A stretch of 29,253 nt of DNA, taken from the IMG/VR virus record IMGVR_UViG_3300044816_000087, positions 1 through 29,253 of that record. One strand, written 5' to 3'. Below the pieces are notes generated by a model, which searched no databases, was not told the origin of the DNA, and saw only the letters and a program-made list of their open reading frames with translations. This DNA comes from a virus. This document shows, piece after piece, positions 23,977 to 29,105 of the stretch. How positions within the stretch are numbered: the first letter of the stretch is position 1; the number at the start of each line of letters is the position of its first letter. Position numbers and translations under genes: made by a program.

Positions 23977-24189
23977 TTACGGCTTGACCAAAACTAACTC
24001 AATGATATCAAGTTGCATTTTGGAGTTGGTTCCACGTGGAACTGAATGCAATTTCCTTGCAACTTGGTTGAGCAAACTCTGGCTGACCCCGAGTTCCTTG
24101 GCTAACTGCCGGCGAGTGGGAATGGCGCGACGGGCCATCTCCACCTCACGCAAGCGAGCAAGCTTCGCTTCGGTGAGTTTGTGATTCAT
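23977..24189 (-). CDS. Small helix-turn-helix protein (70 aa) containing a parS-like site
   Basis: This is a 70-residue protein starting at ATG 24189 in an ATGA overlap with the nuclease gene. It has a helical N-terminus (KLTEAKLARLREVEMARRA) and a clear HTH (PTRRQLAKELGVSQSLLNQV). The tail reads HSVPRGTNSKMQLDIIELVL. It may be a transcription factor or replication accessory. The SVPRGTN codons lie in a perfect 14-bp palindrome identical to the chromosomal parS core, flanked by further inverted repeats, so this gene doubles as a cis element. The protein's own DNA target is unknown. Confidence 0.7.
   Translation of the reverse strand: MNHKLTEAKLARLREVEMARRAIPTRRQLAKELGVSQSLLNQVARKLHSVPRGTNSKMQLDIIELVLVKP
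24010..24065. repeat. Nested inverted repeats around the parS-like palindrome
   Basis: AAGTTGCA (24010-24017) and TGCAACTT (24058-24065) are perfect inverted copies. TTGCATT (24013-24019) and AATGCAA (24045-24051) form a second pair. Both flank the central 14-bp palindrome at 24029-24042. Such density inside a coding sequence is unusual and suggests a protein-binding site or structured element. Confidence 0.6.
24029..24042. promoter_or_regulatory. parS: parS-like centromere site (ParB-binding palindrome)
   Basis: GTTCCACGTGGAAC is a perfect 14-bp palindrome. It is identical to the core I know for chromosomal parS in Pseudomonas and is a close relative of the general bacterial GTTTCACGTGAAAC form. 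Host ParB loads at parS, spreads on DNA and is moved by ParA. No phage ParA or ParB is visible in the window, so any function would use host proteins. It lies inside the 70-aa HTH gene. The sequence identity is seen directly; the function is inferred. Confidence 0.65.
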
Positions 24190-24458
24190 GCGGCTACCCT
24201 CGCACCCAGGCAGGCCATGACATCGCGCTCGCAGCGCCACGTCCAGACCGGGGCTTTGCGCTCCTTGCAGCGGGCGAGGAACAACACTTGTGCGGCGGTA
24301 TACGGATTCTTGCCGTGCTTGATTTCCACCGGATACCAATGCTCTCGCCAAAGTAACCAGCCATCGAGGGGGCCGGTCTGAATCCACAATGCGCCCAATT
24401 GCTCGGCGAGCGCCACGAGCTCGTTCTCGTTCGCATCACGGCGAGCTGCGCGTCTCAC
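24186..24458 (-). CDS. VRR-NUC-type PD-(D/E)XK nuclease (90 aa)
   Basis: This 90-residue nuclease starts at GTG 24458 in a GTGA overlap with the upstream gene, with GGGGAGGAG just before it. The motif order fits the restriction-endonuclease-like fold: an N-terminal Glu in NENELVALAEQLGA, then GPLDGWLLWREHWYPVEIKHG. This supplies the Asp and the E-x-K catalytic pair, followed by a Q-containing helix (YTAAQVLFLARC). Stand-alone VRR-NUC proteins are common beside phage replication genes and probably process branched or recombination DNA. The downstream HTH gene overlaps by ATGA. Confidence 0.75.
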   Translation of the reverse strand: MRRAARRDANENELVALAEQLGALWIQTGPLDGWLLWREHWYPVEIKHGKNPYTAAQVLFLARCKERKAPVWTWRCERDVMACLGARVAA

Positions 24459-24673
24459 AACTCCTCCCCATACAGCGACTTGAATGCAACACGCCAGTTC
24501 ACCGGCTTGCCATCCTTCGCACCGATCACAACATAGGCCAGCCCGCAACTGTTGATTGCTTCGCGCATCCGCTGCTTGCGAGTGTTGGTATCTGTGGTGC
24601 CATCAAACACATCTGGGCCGCGATGATCCAACATCCGTTTGGCGAGCCATGCCTCGTCCATCATGTTGATCAT
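24455..24673 (-). CDS. Small replication-module protein of unknown function (72 aa)
   Basis: This 72-residue protein starts at ATG 24673 in an ATGA overlap with the helicase-loader-like gene; its stop overlaps the GTG of the nuclease. Charged helices dominate (EAWLAKRMLDHRG, TRKQRMREAINSCG). The end reads GKPVNWRVAFKSLYGEEL, a tail I associate with small proteins in phage replication modules. It has no catalytic motif or membrane segment. A recombination or replication accessory role is likely from context only. The longer frame upstream lies inside the preceding gene and is rejected. Confidence 0.6.
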   Translation of the reverse strand: MINMMDEAWLAKRMLDHRGPDVFDGTTDTNTRKQRMREAINSCGLAYVVIGAKDGKPVNWRVAFKSLYGEEL

Positions 24674-25086
24674 ACCCGCCAGCACCGTTGCGGCAGGTCG
24701 TACCACAACTGCTCGCCGAATTGGCGATGCAACCGAATGGCATTGCAGTCCGGGCCCTTTGCCATCGCAACCACCTGTTCCCACTCCGTGGGAGATTTCT
24801 GACGCAATTCCTCGAGGCTGCGGATGGATTGATCTTCCAACATCCGCAGTGAGTTTGCATCAGACACCGGGGGAAGTTTGTCCTCCCTGGGTCGCAACTC
24901 CGATGGCTTCGGAAAGTACTTCCCGTGTTTCTCGTAACGCTCGGCAAATCGCCTGAACGTCGCGAGCGATTGATCCTTGAGCGCGCCCCAATACGCCTGG
25001 ATCGTCTCGTCGTCGAGTTTCTTCGTGAAGATTTTCTCGAGGCGCCGAACGATGGATTCAAACTCAGCAAATTCACTTGCCAGCAT
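24670..25086 (-). CDS. Helicase-loader / replisome-organiser-like protein (138 aa)
   Basis: This 138-residue helical protein starts at ATG 25086, overlapping the replication initiator's end by 14 bases; GAGG lies upstream. It shows SEFAEFESIVRRLEKIF and DETIQAYWGALKDQSLATFR, then YEKHGKYFPKPSELRPRE. The AYW.AL.D....F......KYFPKPSELR pattern is typical of phage proteins paired with an initiator, equivalent in role to lambda P or other DnaB loaders. There is no Walker motif, so it would act as a loader or adaptor rather than an ATPase. The order initiator then loader matches lambda O-P. Confidence 0.7.
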   Translation of the reverse strand: MLASEFAEFESIVRRLEKIFTKKLDDETIQAYWGALKDQSLATFRRFAERYEKHGKYFPKPSELRPREDKLPPVSDANSLRMLEDQSIRSLEELRQKSPTEWEQVVAMAKGPDCNAIRLHRQFGEQLWYDLPQRCWRV

Positions 25087-25819
25087 GTTCGTCCTCGTCC
25101 GGCGGCGGCCGCCACGTGCGCTCAGGGACATCGGCCGCGCGACCGTTGACGTGCGGTTTGAAATCCGGCGCCCGCCGGCACCAGTTGCGCCAGGTCGCGT
25201 CCCAGTCGTTCTTGCGACCCTTGACGCCCGGGGCCGCCCGGAAGTGATCGGTGAACTGCGCGAACTCCCGGTCCGGGTCCGCCTTCTCGGCTTCCGCCAC
25301 CGATCGCCTCTCGGGGGTCAATCCAAAATCGGGAGGCAACCGCGTGGCGAGGGTGGAGCGCGCAGCGCGAACCTCTCTCCCCATCAAGGGATCAGGAATC
25401 AGGGATCCGGAATCAGGAATCAGCAATAAGGAATCAGAGCGAAGTGCTTTCTTCCTTGGTTGTGCTGGCTTCCTACCTTGGTTGTGCTTGCTTGCATCCA
25501 TGGTAGGCAGCACACTTTCCGCCTCATTGTTGTGAGGACGCTGATGGTCGGAAAACTTCAAAACCTGGATGACTTTCAAGCCATTAGCGTCGTATCGCGC
25601 GATGAACCCGTGGTCTTTCAACCATGTCAGCATCGCGTCTATGTCCGCGTCATTTCGATACGGAAGAATCTCGGCTTTGAGTCGGAGCGGACGATCTTCG
25701 AGACGCCCCTCTCGATCGGCTTCGCACCACAGACCCTCAAACAGAATGGTCAGTAGCGGGTCTGCCGTTCCCAAAACTTCATTCTTGAAGAGGGATGGCT
25801 TGATGTTGCGCGCCCGCAC
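25073..25819 (-). CDS. Phage replication initiator protein (lambda O-like role)
   Basis: This 248-residue protein starts at GTG 25819 in a TAGTG overlap with a membrane-peptide gene. Its N-terminal winged-helix region is well known in phage initiators: ARNIKPSLFKNEVLGTADPL, then FEGLWCEADREGRLEDRPLR and LKAEILPY. A basic linker follows. Residues about 140-160 contain the repeat-encoded SLLLIPDSGSLIPDP, and the C-terminus ends in FTDHFRAAPGVKGRKNDWDA with TWRNWCRRAP, a typical replication-protein tail. It should bind the origin and recruit the loader encoded next. The repeat array inside the gene recalls lambda's origin within O. The longer upstream frame is a shadow of the membrane peptide. 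Confidence 0.8.
   Translation of the reverse strand: MRARNIKPSLFKNEVLGTADPLLTILFEGLWCEADREGRLEDRPLRLKAEILPYRNDADIDAMLTWLKDHGFIARYDANGLKVIQVLKFSDHQRPHNNEAESVLPTMDASKHNQGRKPAQPRKKALRSDSLLLIPDSGSLIPDPLMGREVRAARSTLATRLPPDFGLTPERRSVAEAEKADPDREFAQFTDHFRAAPGVKGRKNDWDATWRNWCRRAPDFKPHVNGRAADVPERTWRPPPDEDEHAGK
25388..25436. repeat. Seven tandem 7-bp repeats inside the replication gene
   Basis: Seven head-to-tail heptamers start at 25388, 25395, 25402, 25409, 25416, 25423 and 25430. Four are exact GGAATCA; the others are GGGATCA, GGGATCC and GCAATAA. They lie in the initiator's linker region. They could be origin iterons, a slippage-prone tract (7 bp is not a multiple of 3), or a genome-typical simple repeat. 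Confidence 0.75.
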
Positions 25820-25944
25820 TAAGGCAGCAGCCAATGGATGGCAGCCACCCAGCCGACCAGCGCTGCGCTGAGCACGATCCGCCACATCCAGCAACTCGGC
25901 AGATCGCCGATTTGGCTCGACGACCAATGAGGGTCATTTTTCAT
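25819..25944 (-). CDS. 41-residue single-membrane-segment peptide
   Basis: This 41-residue frame starts at ATG 25944 in an ATGA overlap with the HNH/AP2 gene. Its TAG overlaps the replication initiator's GTG (TAGTG). The first half is polar (KNDPHWSSSQIGDLPS), and the second is one hydrophobic helix rich in Trp, Val, Leu and Ala (MWRIVLSAALVGWVAAIHW). It would sit in the inner membrane with a very short tail. Couplings on both sides strongly argue it is real although very short. The role is unknown; possible roles are a membrane anchor for replication or a superinfection or toxin-like peptide. Confidence 0.7.
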   Translation of the reverse strand: MKNDPHWSSSQIGDLPSCWMWRIVLSAALVGWVAAIHWLLP

Positions 25945-26441
25945 GACCGCACCACCGAGTTGGGCGCAGCAAAGGCACCGAAATACCTAAGCGCTGCCGC
26001 GTCGTAAGCAGCCACTGCGTCTTCAAGTCTGGTAAATCGTCCTAATCTCTTAGGATTCCCGCTTATTTGAGGCGTGATGGCCGCAGCCCATTTGTGTGCC
26101 TCGGCGTCCCATGTCACTCCCTTAAAACCTGAAGAACTACTGGTGCGACGTCGATTGCGAGAATTTTCTGACTGGGAGCAAACGCGCAAATTGCAGCGAC
26201 GATTGTCGAGCGTGTTCCCATTCGCGTGATCTACGACTTGAGCAGGCAGAGCCCCGAGAAGGAATCGATGCAGTTTGATGCTGTAGCGACTTCCATCTTC
26301 CCGATAGATGACACGGATGGCATAGCAGTGAGCGCCGTCATTATTGGTTCTGGTATGCCACTTCCACTGGGCCAAATATTCGTAGTCAGCCTCATCAACG
26401 AGACAGGAGAGTCCGCGCCGGCCCAAAGAGAACGCCCTCAT
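25941..26441 (-). CDS. HNH endonuclease with AP2 DNA-binding domain
   Basis: From ATG 26441 this is about 166 residues. It begins MRAFSLGRRGLSCLVDEADY then LAQWKWH, the usual opening of phage HNH-AP2 proteins. The HNH part follows (RFLLGALPAQVVDHANGNTL, then DNRRCNLRVCSQSENSRNR), with His, Asn and Arg where expected. The C-terminal AP2 domain spans SGFKGVTWDAEAHKWAAAI to RFTRLEDAVAAYDAAALRYFG. It is probably a free-standing homing-type endonuclease. A TTG at 26498 preceded by GAGAGGGG could extend it 19 residues. It is the first gene of the leftward unit. Confidence 0.85.
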   Translation of the reverse strand: MRAFSLGRRGLSCLVDEADYEYLAQWKWHTRTNNDGAHCYAIRVIYREDGSRYSIKLHRFLLGALPAQVVDHANGNTLDNRRCNLRVCSQSENSRNRRRTSSSSGFKGVTWDAEAHKWAAAITPQISGNPKRLGRFTRLEDAVAAYDAAALRYFGAFAAPNSVVRS

Positions 26442-26571
26442 GGCTGATGACCCGACCAGTGGTAGGTGCGGTTGTGGCGCATCAAAGCGCCCCGCCAAGG
26501 CGCCCGCCCCTCTCGCGATACACTGGCAAGGGTTTCGCTAACTCCCCAGCTCTCACGAGAGGAACGGACAT

Positions 26572-26844
26572 ATGAAAATCGCTGCTATCGCTTTTGCTGC
26601 ACTGCTCACCGGATGCATGACCGCAGGGGGCGACGTCCAACGCATGGAGAGCGGAATGCTCACGGTAACCGGTGACTCCCGCGGCATCATCGCTTCCATG
26701 TCCACAGCTCATTCCAAGGCCATCACGGCTGCAGATACCTACTGCGCTCAGACTCATCAAACCTCGATCGCCGTTCGCTTCGATGACAGTATCCAACTCA
26801 ATGAATACGCCACCACGCTCACGTTTAAATGCGCTAATCGCTGA
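26572..26844 (+). CDS. Small secreted lipoprotein (90 aa), lone plus-strand gene
   Basis: This is a 90-residue protein starting at ATG 26572 with GAGAGGAAC upstream. A lipoprotein signal is clear: MKIAAIAFAALLTGC ends in the lipobox LTGC, Cys15 being lipidated, with Met at the next position. The mature part is short and mixed, with two later Cys (near 58 and 87) that may pair. It is flanked by minus-strand genes on both sides, so it must have its own promoter. This is typical of a moron: a lysogenic conversion or superinfection-exclusion gene expressed from a prophage. No specific family is recognised. Confidence 0.75.
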   Translation: MKIAAIAFAALLTGCMTAGGDVQRMESGMLTVTGDSRGIIASMSTAHSKAITAADTYCAQTHQTSIAVRFDDSIQLNEYATTLTFKCANR

Positions 26845-26915
26845 AATCCCGAGGTTATGTTGTCTCGCGCTATACAGGCCGACGAGCGATGTCACACTGC
26901 GCGCCATAACAACAA

Positions 26916-27131
26916 TCAACTGACTGCGACTCGCCGAGCTTGCCGCTTGGACTGCTCGCGGAAATAACCAGCGAGTTTTTCAATGTGACTGACGCCCGGG
27001 TCGGCAATCTCTCCGCTAGCGATCTTCTGAATCGTGCGGTTCGACATTCCAGTTGCCTCGGCAATCATCGGCCAAGTGCCCTTGGCTTCATGTAGTTGCG
27101 CGATGACGAAAGCGTGTAACGATTGTTCCAT
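26916..27131 (-). CDS. Cro/CI-type helix-turn-helix regulator (71 aa)
   Basis: This is a 71-residue protein from ATG 27131. The XRE-type HTH is seen at about residues 20-50 (TWPMIAEATGMSNRTIQKIA followed by SGEIADPGVSHIEKLAGYF). The C-terminus is basic (REQSKRQARR). It is divergently transcribed from the other regulator, and a perfect TACCCA-N4-TGGGTA operator lies 15 bases upstream of its start. It may therefore control itself and the rightward genes. It lacks the C-terminal dimer/protease domain of a full CI and is closer to Cro in size. Confidence 0.8.
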   Translation of the reverse strand: MEQSLHAFVIAQLHEAKGTWPMIAEATGMSNRTIQKIASGEIADPGVSHIEKLAGYFREQSKRQARRVAVS

Positions 27132-27145
27132 AACGCCAGATGCTA

Positions 27146-27161
27146 TACCCAACGTTGGGTA
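27146..27161. promoter_or_regulatory. Operator 1 (TACCCA-N4-TGGGTA, perfect palindrome)
   Basis: TACCCAACGTTGGGTA is a perfect 16-bp palindrome (18 bp counting the flanking A/T at 27145-27162) between the two divergent regulators. The same half-sites recur at 27519 and 27540. This is the strongest copy and is the probable binding site for one or both regulators. Confidence 0.75.
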
Positions 27162-27166
27162 TTTTC

Positions 27167-27182
27167 TACCCAGCTATGAACA
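27167..27182. promoter_or_regulatory. Degenerate operator half-site
   Basis: TACCCA-GCTA-TGAACA keeps the left half-site and only part of the right. It lies six bases after operator 1, giving the usual paired arrangement. It could be a weak cooperative site. Confidence 0.4.
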
Positions 27183-27207
27183 AAACCGCCTCCTATTCTC
27201 GGCGGCT

Positions 27208-27513
27208 ATGGCAAAAAAGGAAGGCAAGCGAGGGAAGCGACCGCCGACTATCGCGGCTGTGCGGCTGCGGCGCCTGTTGGCTTCAAACCTGCGCGCACTA
27301 ATCGATCGGAGCTATCCGCTGGCGCGCTACCCAGGAAAATCAGAGCAGGAAAAAGCATTTGCCAAAGATGCTGGCGTTTCCTGGTCCACCGTCCAGCGCG
27401 CGCTCGACCCCGAGAATGGGAAGACCATCGATATCTTGGCCGACTTGGCGTCGGGCCTCGATATTCCACCGGTGGAGCGTTTTGTTTTGCATTGCGAGAC
27501 TATCATCTCGTGA
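27208..27513 (+). CDS. Helix-turn-helix regulator of the rightward unit (101 aa)
   Basis: This is a 101-residue protein from ATG 27208. A basic N-terminus (MAKKEGKRGKRPP) precedes an XRE-like HTH (KAFAKDAGVSWSTVQRALDP). The C-terminus (KTIDILADLASGLDIPPVER) matches the family's closing helix. Operators lie on both sides: one pair before it and one pair after its stop across a promoter. A short stem (CCGCC/GGCGG, 27186-27205) ends just before the ATG and could hide the ribosome site. Whether it or the 71-aa protein acts as repressor cannot be told; it has no LexA-like protease domain. Confidence 0.8.
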   Translation: MAKKEGKRGKRPPTIAAVRLRRLLASNLRALIDRSYPLARYPGKSEQEKAFAKDAGVSWSTVQRALDPENGKTIDILADLASGLDIPPVERFVLHCETIIS

Positions 27514-27518
27514 TGAGA

Positions 27519-27534
27519 TACCCAACTTTGGGTT
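27519..27534. promoter_or_regulatory. Operator 2 (TACCCA-N4-TGGGTT)
   Basis: This copy differs from the consensus by one base. Its right half-site overlaps the first bases of the TTGACA -35 box. A bound repressor would block polymerase at the rightward promoter. Confidence 0.7.
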
Positions 27535-27561
27535 GACAGTACCCAGTTGTGGGTATATCGT
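27533..27561 (+). promoter_or_regulatory. Rightward early promoter
   Basis: A perfect -35 TTGACA (27533-27538) is followed after 17 bases by TATCGT (27556-27561); an overlapping TATATC at 27554 is an alternative with a shorter spacer. The first downstream gene starts at 27596. Operators 2 and 3 cover the -35 and the spacer, as in lambda-type PR promoters. Confidence 0.65.
27540..27555. promoter_or_regulatory. Operator 3 (TACCCA-N4-TGGGTA) inside the promoter
   Basis: TACCCAGTTGTGGGTA has perfect half-sites. It occupies the spacer between the -35 and -10 boxes, the strongest position for repression. Confidence 0.75.
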
Positions 27562-27595
27562 CTCTCCCACGCTACGAAGCAACGGGAGACGACAG

Positions 27596-27883
27596 ATGAC
27601 AACCGCCCAGCAGAACCCCGACCTGATCGCCCGCCTCAAGGCCGCACAGAACTCGCTGCACCGCCCGGTTGACATCGTCACCTTCGGCTATCTGGCCTCC
27701 AGCCGAGCCGAACTCGAGCGCCATGTGCAGTACTACGAGGATGCCGTGGCGAATCAACCCGCCCCTCGCAAGCCAAAGGCTGCATCCAACTCCAAGGCCC
27801 TCGCCGAGTTCGCCCGGATCATGGCGCAGGCCCAAGCCTCGCACGCCGCTGAGCTCGCACGCGCCGAGTGGGAGCGCCTGTGA
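27596..27883 (+). CDS. First early protein behind the repressible promoter (95 aa)
   Basis: This is a 95-residue protein from ATG 27596, with GGGAG upstream. The sequence is charged and helical at both ends (NPDLIARLKAAQNSL; ALAEFARIMAQAQASHAAEL), with a Pro/Lys/Ala linker (ANQPAPRKPKAAS). It has no membrane segment or known motif. It is first in the rightward unit, where phages place host-takeover or switch-control proteins. Its stop overlaps the next GTG. Family unknown. Confidence 0.7.
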   Translation: MTTAQQNPDLIARLKAAQNSLHRPVDIVTFGYLASSRAELERHVQYYEDAVANQPAPRKPKAASNSKALAEFARIMAQAQASHAAELARAEWERL

Positions 27884-28029
27884 CTCGATCTCTCCTCACG
27901 GTTGCCGCCCTCGCGCTGTTCGCCGTGGCAATCCTGTGGATCAAGCAGCACACCCCGGTGATGGATGACTGCCGCGCTGTCAGCGATCACTGCATCCCCG
28001 ATGCTCACCATCCGCAGATTAAACCGTAA
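27880..28029 (+). CDS. 49-residue membrane or exported peptide
   Basis: This 49-residue frame begins at GTG 27880 in a GTGA overlap with the previous gene. Residues 4-21 form one hydrophobic segment (LLTVAALALFAVAILWI). A short polar tail with two Cys and several His follows (DDCRAVSDHC). It could be an inner-membrane peptide or a small exported protein. A role in superinfection exclusion or envelope change is a guess from topology only. Confidence 0.6.
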   Translation: MTRSLLTVAALALFAVAILWIKQHTPVMDDCRAVSDHCIPDAHHPQIKP

Positions 28030-28074
28030 CTCAACACAAGGGTCGCTCACTCCGAGCAGCGATAGGGAAAGACG

Positions 28075-28206
28075 ATGACCACCCCCGGCACGAGACAAAA
28101 GGTTGCGCAGCTCATCTTCGCGTACGTCAACGCGCCCCTGCGTCCCATCGAGCCGATGGCCTCCCCTATGCAGACGGGTTGGTCGCTCAAACGTCAGGCC
28201 AGTTAA
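28075..28206 (+). CDS. 43-residue early peptide of unknown function
   Basis: This 43-residue frame runs from ATG 28075, with AGGGAAAG upstream, to TAA 28204-28206. It has basic and Pro-rich segments (TRQKVAQLIFAYVNAPLRPI) and a short basic tail. The TAA abuts the Shine-Dalgarno of the csrA-like gene, so translation may influence the next gene. It has no recognisable motif. Confidence 0.5.
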   Translation: MTTPGTRQKVAQLIFAYVNAPLRPIEPMASPMQTGWSLKRQAS

Positions 28207-28217
28207 GGAGAACAACG

Positions 28218-28394
28218 ATGTTGGTTCTGGGAGTCAAGATCGACGAATCCATCATGGTCGGCAACGATGTTGAGATCTTCGTTCTCAGCAATCGCCACGG
28301 TCAGATTCGCTTAGGCATCAAAGCGCCGCGAGAGATCGCTGTGCATCGCAAGACGATTTGGAAGCGAATCCAGGCTGAAAAGGCTGCGTCATGA
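28218..28394 (+). CDS. csrA: CsrA/RsmA-family RNA-binding regulator
   Basis: This 58-residue protein has an AAGGAG ribosome site seven bases before ATG 28218. It matches the CsrA pattern along its length: MLVLGVKIDESIMVGNDVEI, then GQIRLGIKAPREIAVHR and RIQAEK. Arg44 of the AVHR motif, a main RNA contact in CsrA, is present. The N-terminal RNA-binding segment differs: E. coli residues 5-7 are TRR, here GVK. CsrA homodimers bind GGA in mRNA leaders and block or stabilise translation. The phage could use it to alter host metabolism, biofilm or lysogeny, or its own mRNAs. Its stop overlaps the next ATG (ATGA). Confidence 0.93.
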   Translation: MLVLGVKIDESIMVGNDVEIFVLSNRHGQIRLGIKAPREIAVHRKTIWKRIQAEKAAS

Positions 28395-28699
28395 GCGACT
28401 CAACACCTCTGAATCGCAAGCACAAACTCGCCATCTATAAGCGCACCGGTGAGATTTCCTTCACCACGGTATGTGATGCGTCCTTCGATGAGATGCAGGA
28501 CTACGTCCGGTTGACAGAACACATCGAGGTTGAATTCCCGCCACTGCAGGACGATGCAATCATCCAGAAGCATCTGGATGCATTGGATCGTACCGAAGCT
28601 GCGATCACTGCGAAATACTTCCAGGCGCTGGCTGACATCAAACAGCAGAAGGAAGAACTTCGCGCGATCACCTACCAGCCGACTGAGATCGCGTCATGA
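28391..28699 (+). CDS. Early protein with C-terminal coiled coil (102 aa)
   Basis: This is a 102-residue protein starting in an ATGA overlap with csrA and ending in an ATGA overlap with the next gene. The first half is mixed (LNRKHKLAIYKRTGEISFTT). The second half is a long charged helix (DALDRTEAAITAKYFQALAD, KQQKEELRAI). It has no catalytic or membrane features. Coupling to csrA suggests co-expression and perhaps a shared role, but no family is recognised. Confidence 0.65.
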   Translation: MSDSTPLNRKHKLAIYKRTGEISFTTVCDASFDEMQDYVRLTEHIEVEFPPLQDDAIIQKHLDALDRTEAAITAKYFQALADIKQQKEELRAITYQPTEIAS

Positions 28700-29001
28700 C
28701 TCTCCACAAGGTCCGCTACAACTCTGCCTCCTGTGCGCTGATCACGCCGCACGCCCCCGCATTTCGGGCAGGCCAGTTCAGTCTGCGCCGCCAACAGAAC
28801 ATGAACTGGGCGCGCAAGCTCAAAGCGGAGGATAAAGACAATCGACTGCAAATCTCGCTGTTTGCGGACTTCGCCCGCGATGATCACCACCGCTATCTGA
28901 ACTGCCTGCACGAGATTCGCAAAGCACAGATTCTCGCCGAGCGCATGAAGAACTATGAATTCACAGTTATGGATCGCGTCATGGGAGTGTTGCACCGATG
29001 A
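28696..29001 (+). CDS. Early protein of unknown function (101 aa)
   Basis: This is a 101-residue protein with ATGA overlaps at both ends. It is basic and helical (AGQFSLRRQQNMNWARKLKA, EIRKAQILAERMKNYEF). The centre contains RLQISLFADFARDDHHR, which may be strand-turn. There is no signal or membrane segment. It is likely a DNA- or protein-binding early factor, but the family is unknown. Confidence 0.65.
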   Translation: MTLHKVRYNSASCALITPHAPAFRAGQFSLRRQQNMNWARKLKAEDKDNRLQISLFADFARDDHHRYLNCLHEIRKAQILAERMKNYEFTVMDRVMGVLHR

Positions 29002-29105
29002 GTCTGCGCGACATCCTGGTCCGGCTGGCAGTACGCAAGCATCTGACATTGGATCTGCGTCCTCATTACTGCTCGTGCAAGCGCTGTCGGAAAGTGCTGC
29101 TGTGA
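28998..29105 (+). CDS. 35-residue Cys-rich basic micro-protein
   Basis: This 35-residue frame starts in an ATGA overlap and ends in a GTGA overlap with the next gene. It has an amphipathic start (LRDILVRLAVRKHLTLDLRP) and a CxCxxC cluster (YCSCKRCRK), perhaps a single zinc knuckle. Double coupling supports it despite its small size. The role is unknown. Confidence 0.5.
   Translation: MSLRDILVRLAVRKHLTLDLRPHYCSCKRCRKVLL

Noticed and set aside
25820-25927. N-terminal extension of the replication initiator
   Set aside because: The DNA encodes the 41-residue membrane peptide in another frame; the TAGTG coupling and the family-typical RARNIKPS start favour GTG 25819.
26476-26491. GGCGC-ATCAAA-GCGCC hairpin upstream of the lipoprotein gene
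   Set aside because: It is short, without a T-run, and overlaps the possible HNH/AP2 extension; no function can be argued.
26845-26915. GTTATG...CATAAC inverted repeat between lipoprotein and regulator genes
   Set aside because: Only 6 bp paired with a long imperfect interior and no convincing U-tract; a terminator is expected here but not demonstrated.
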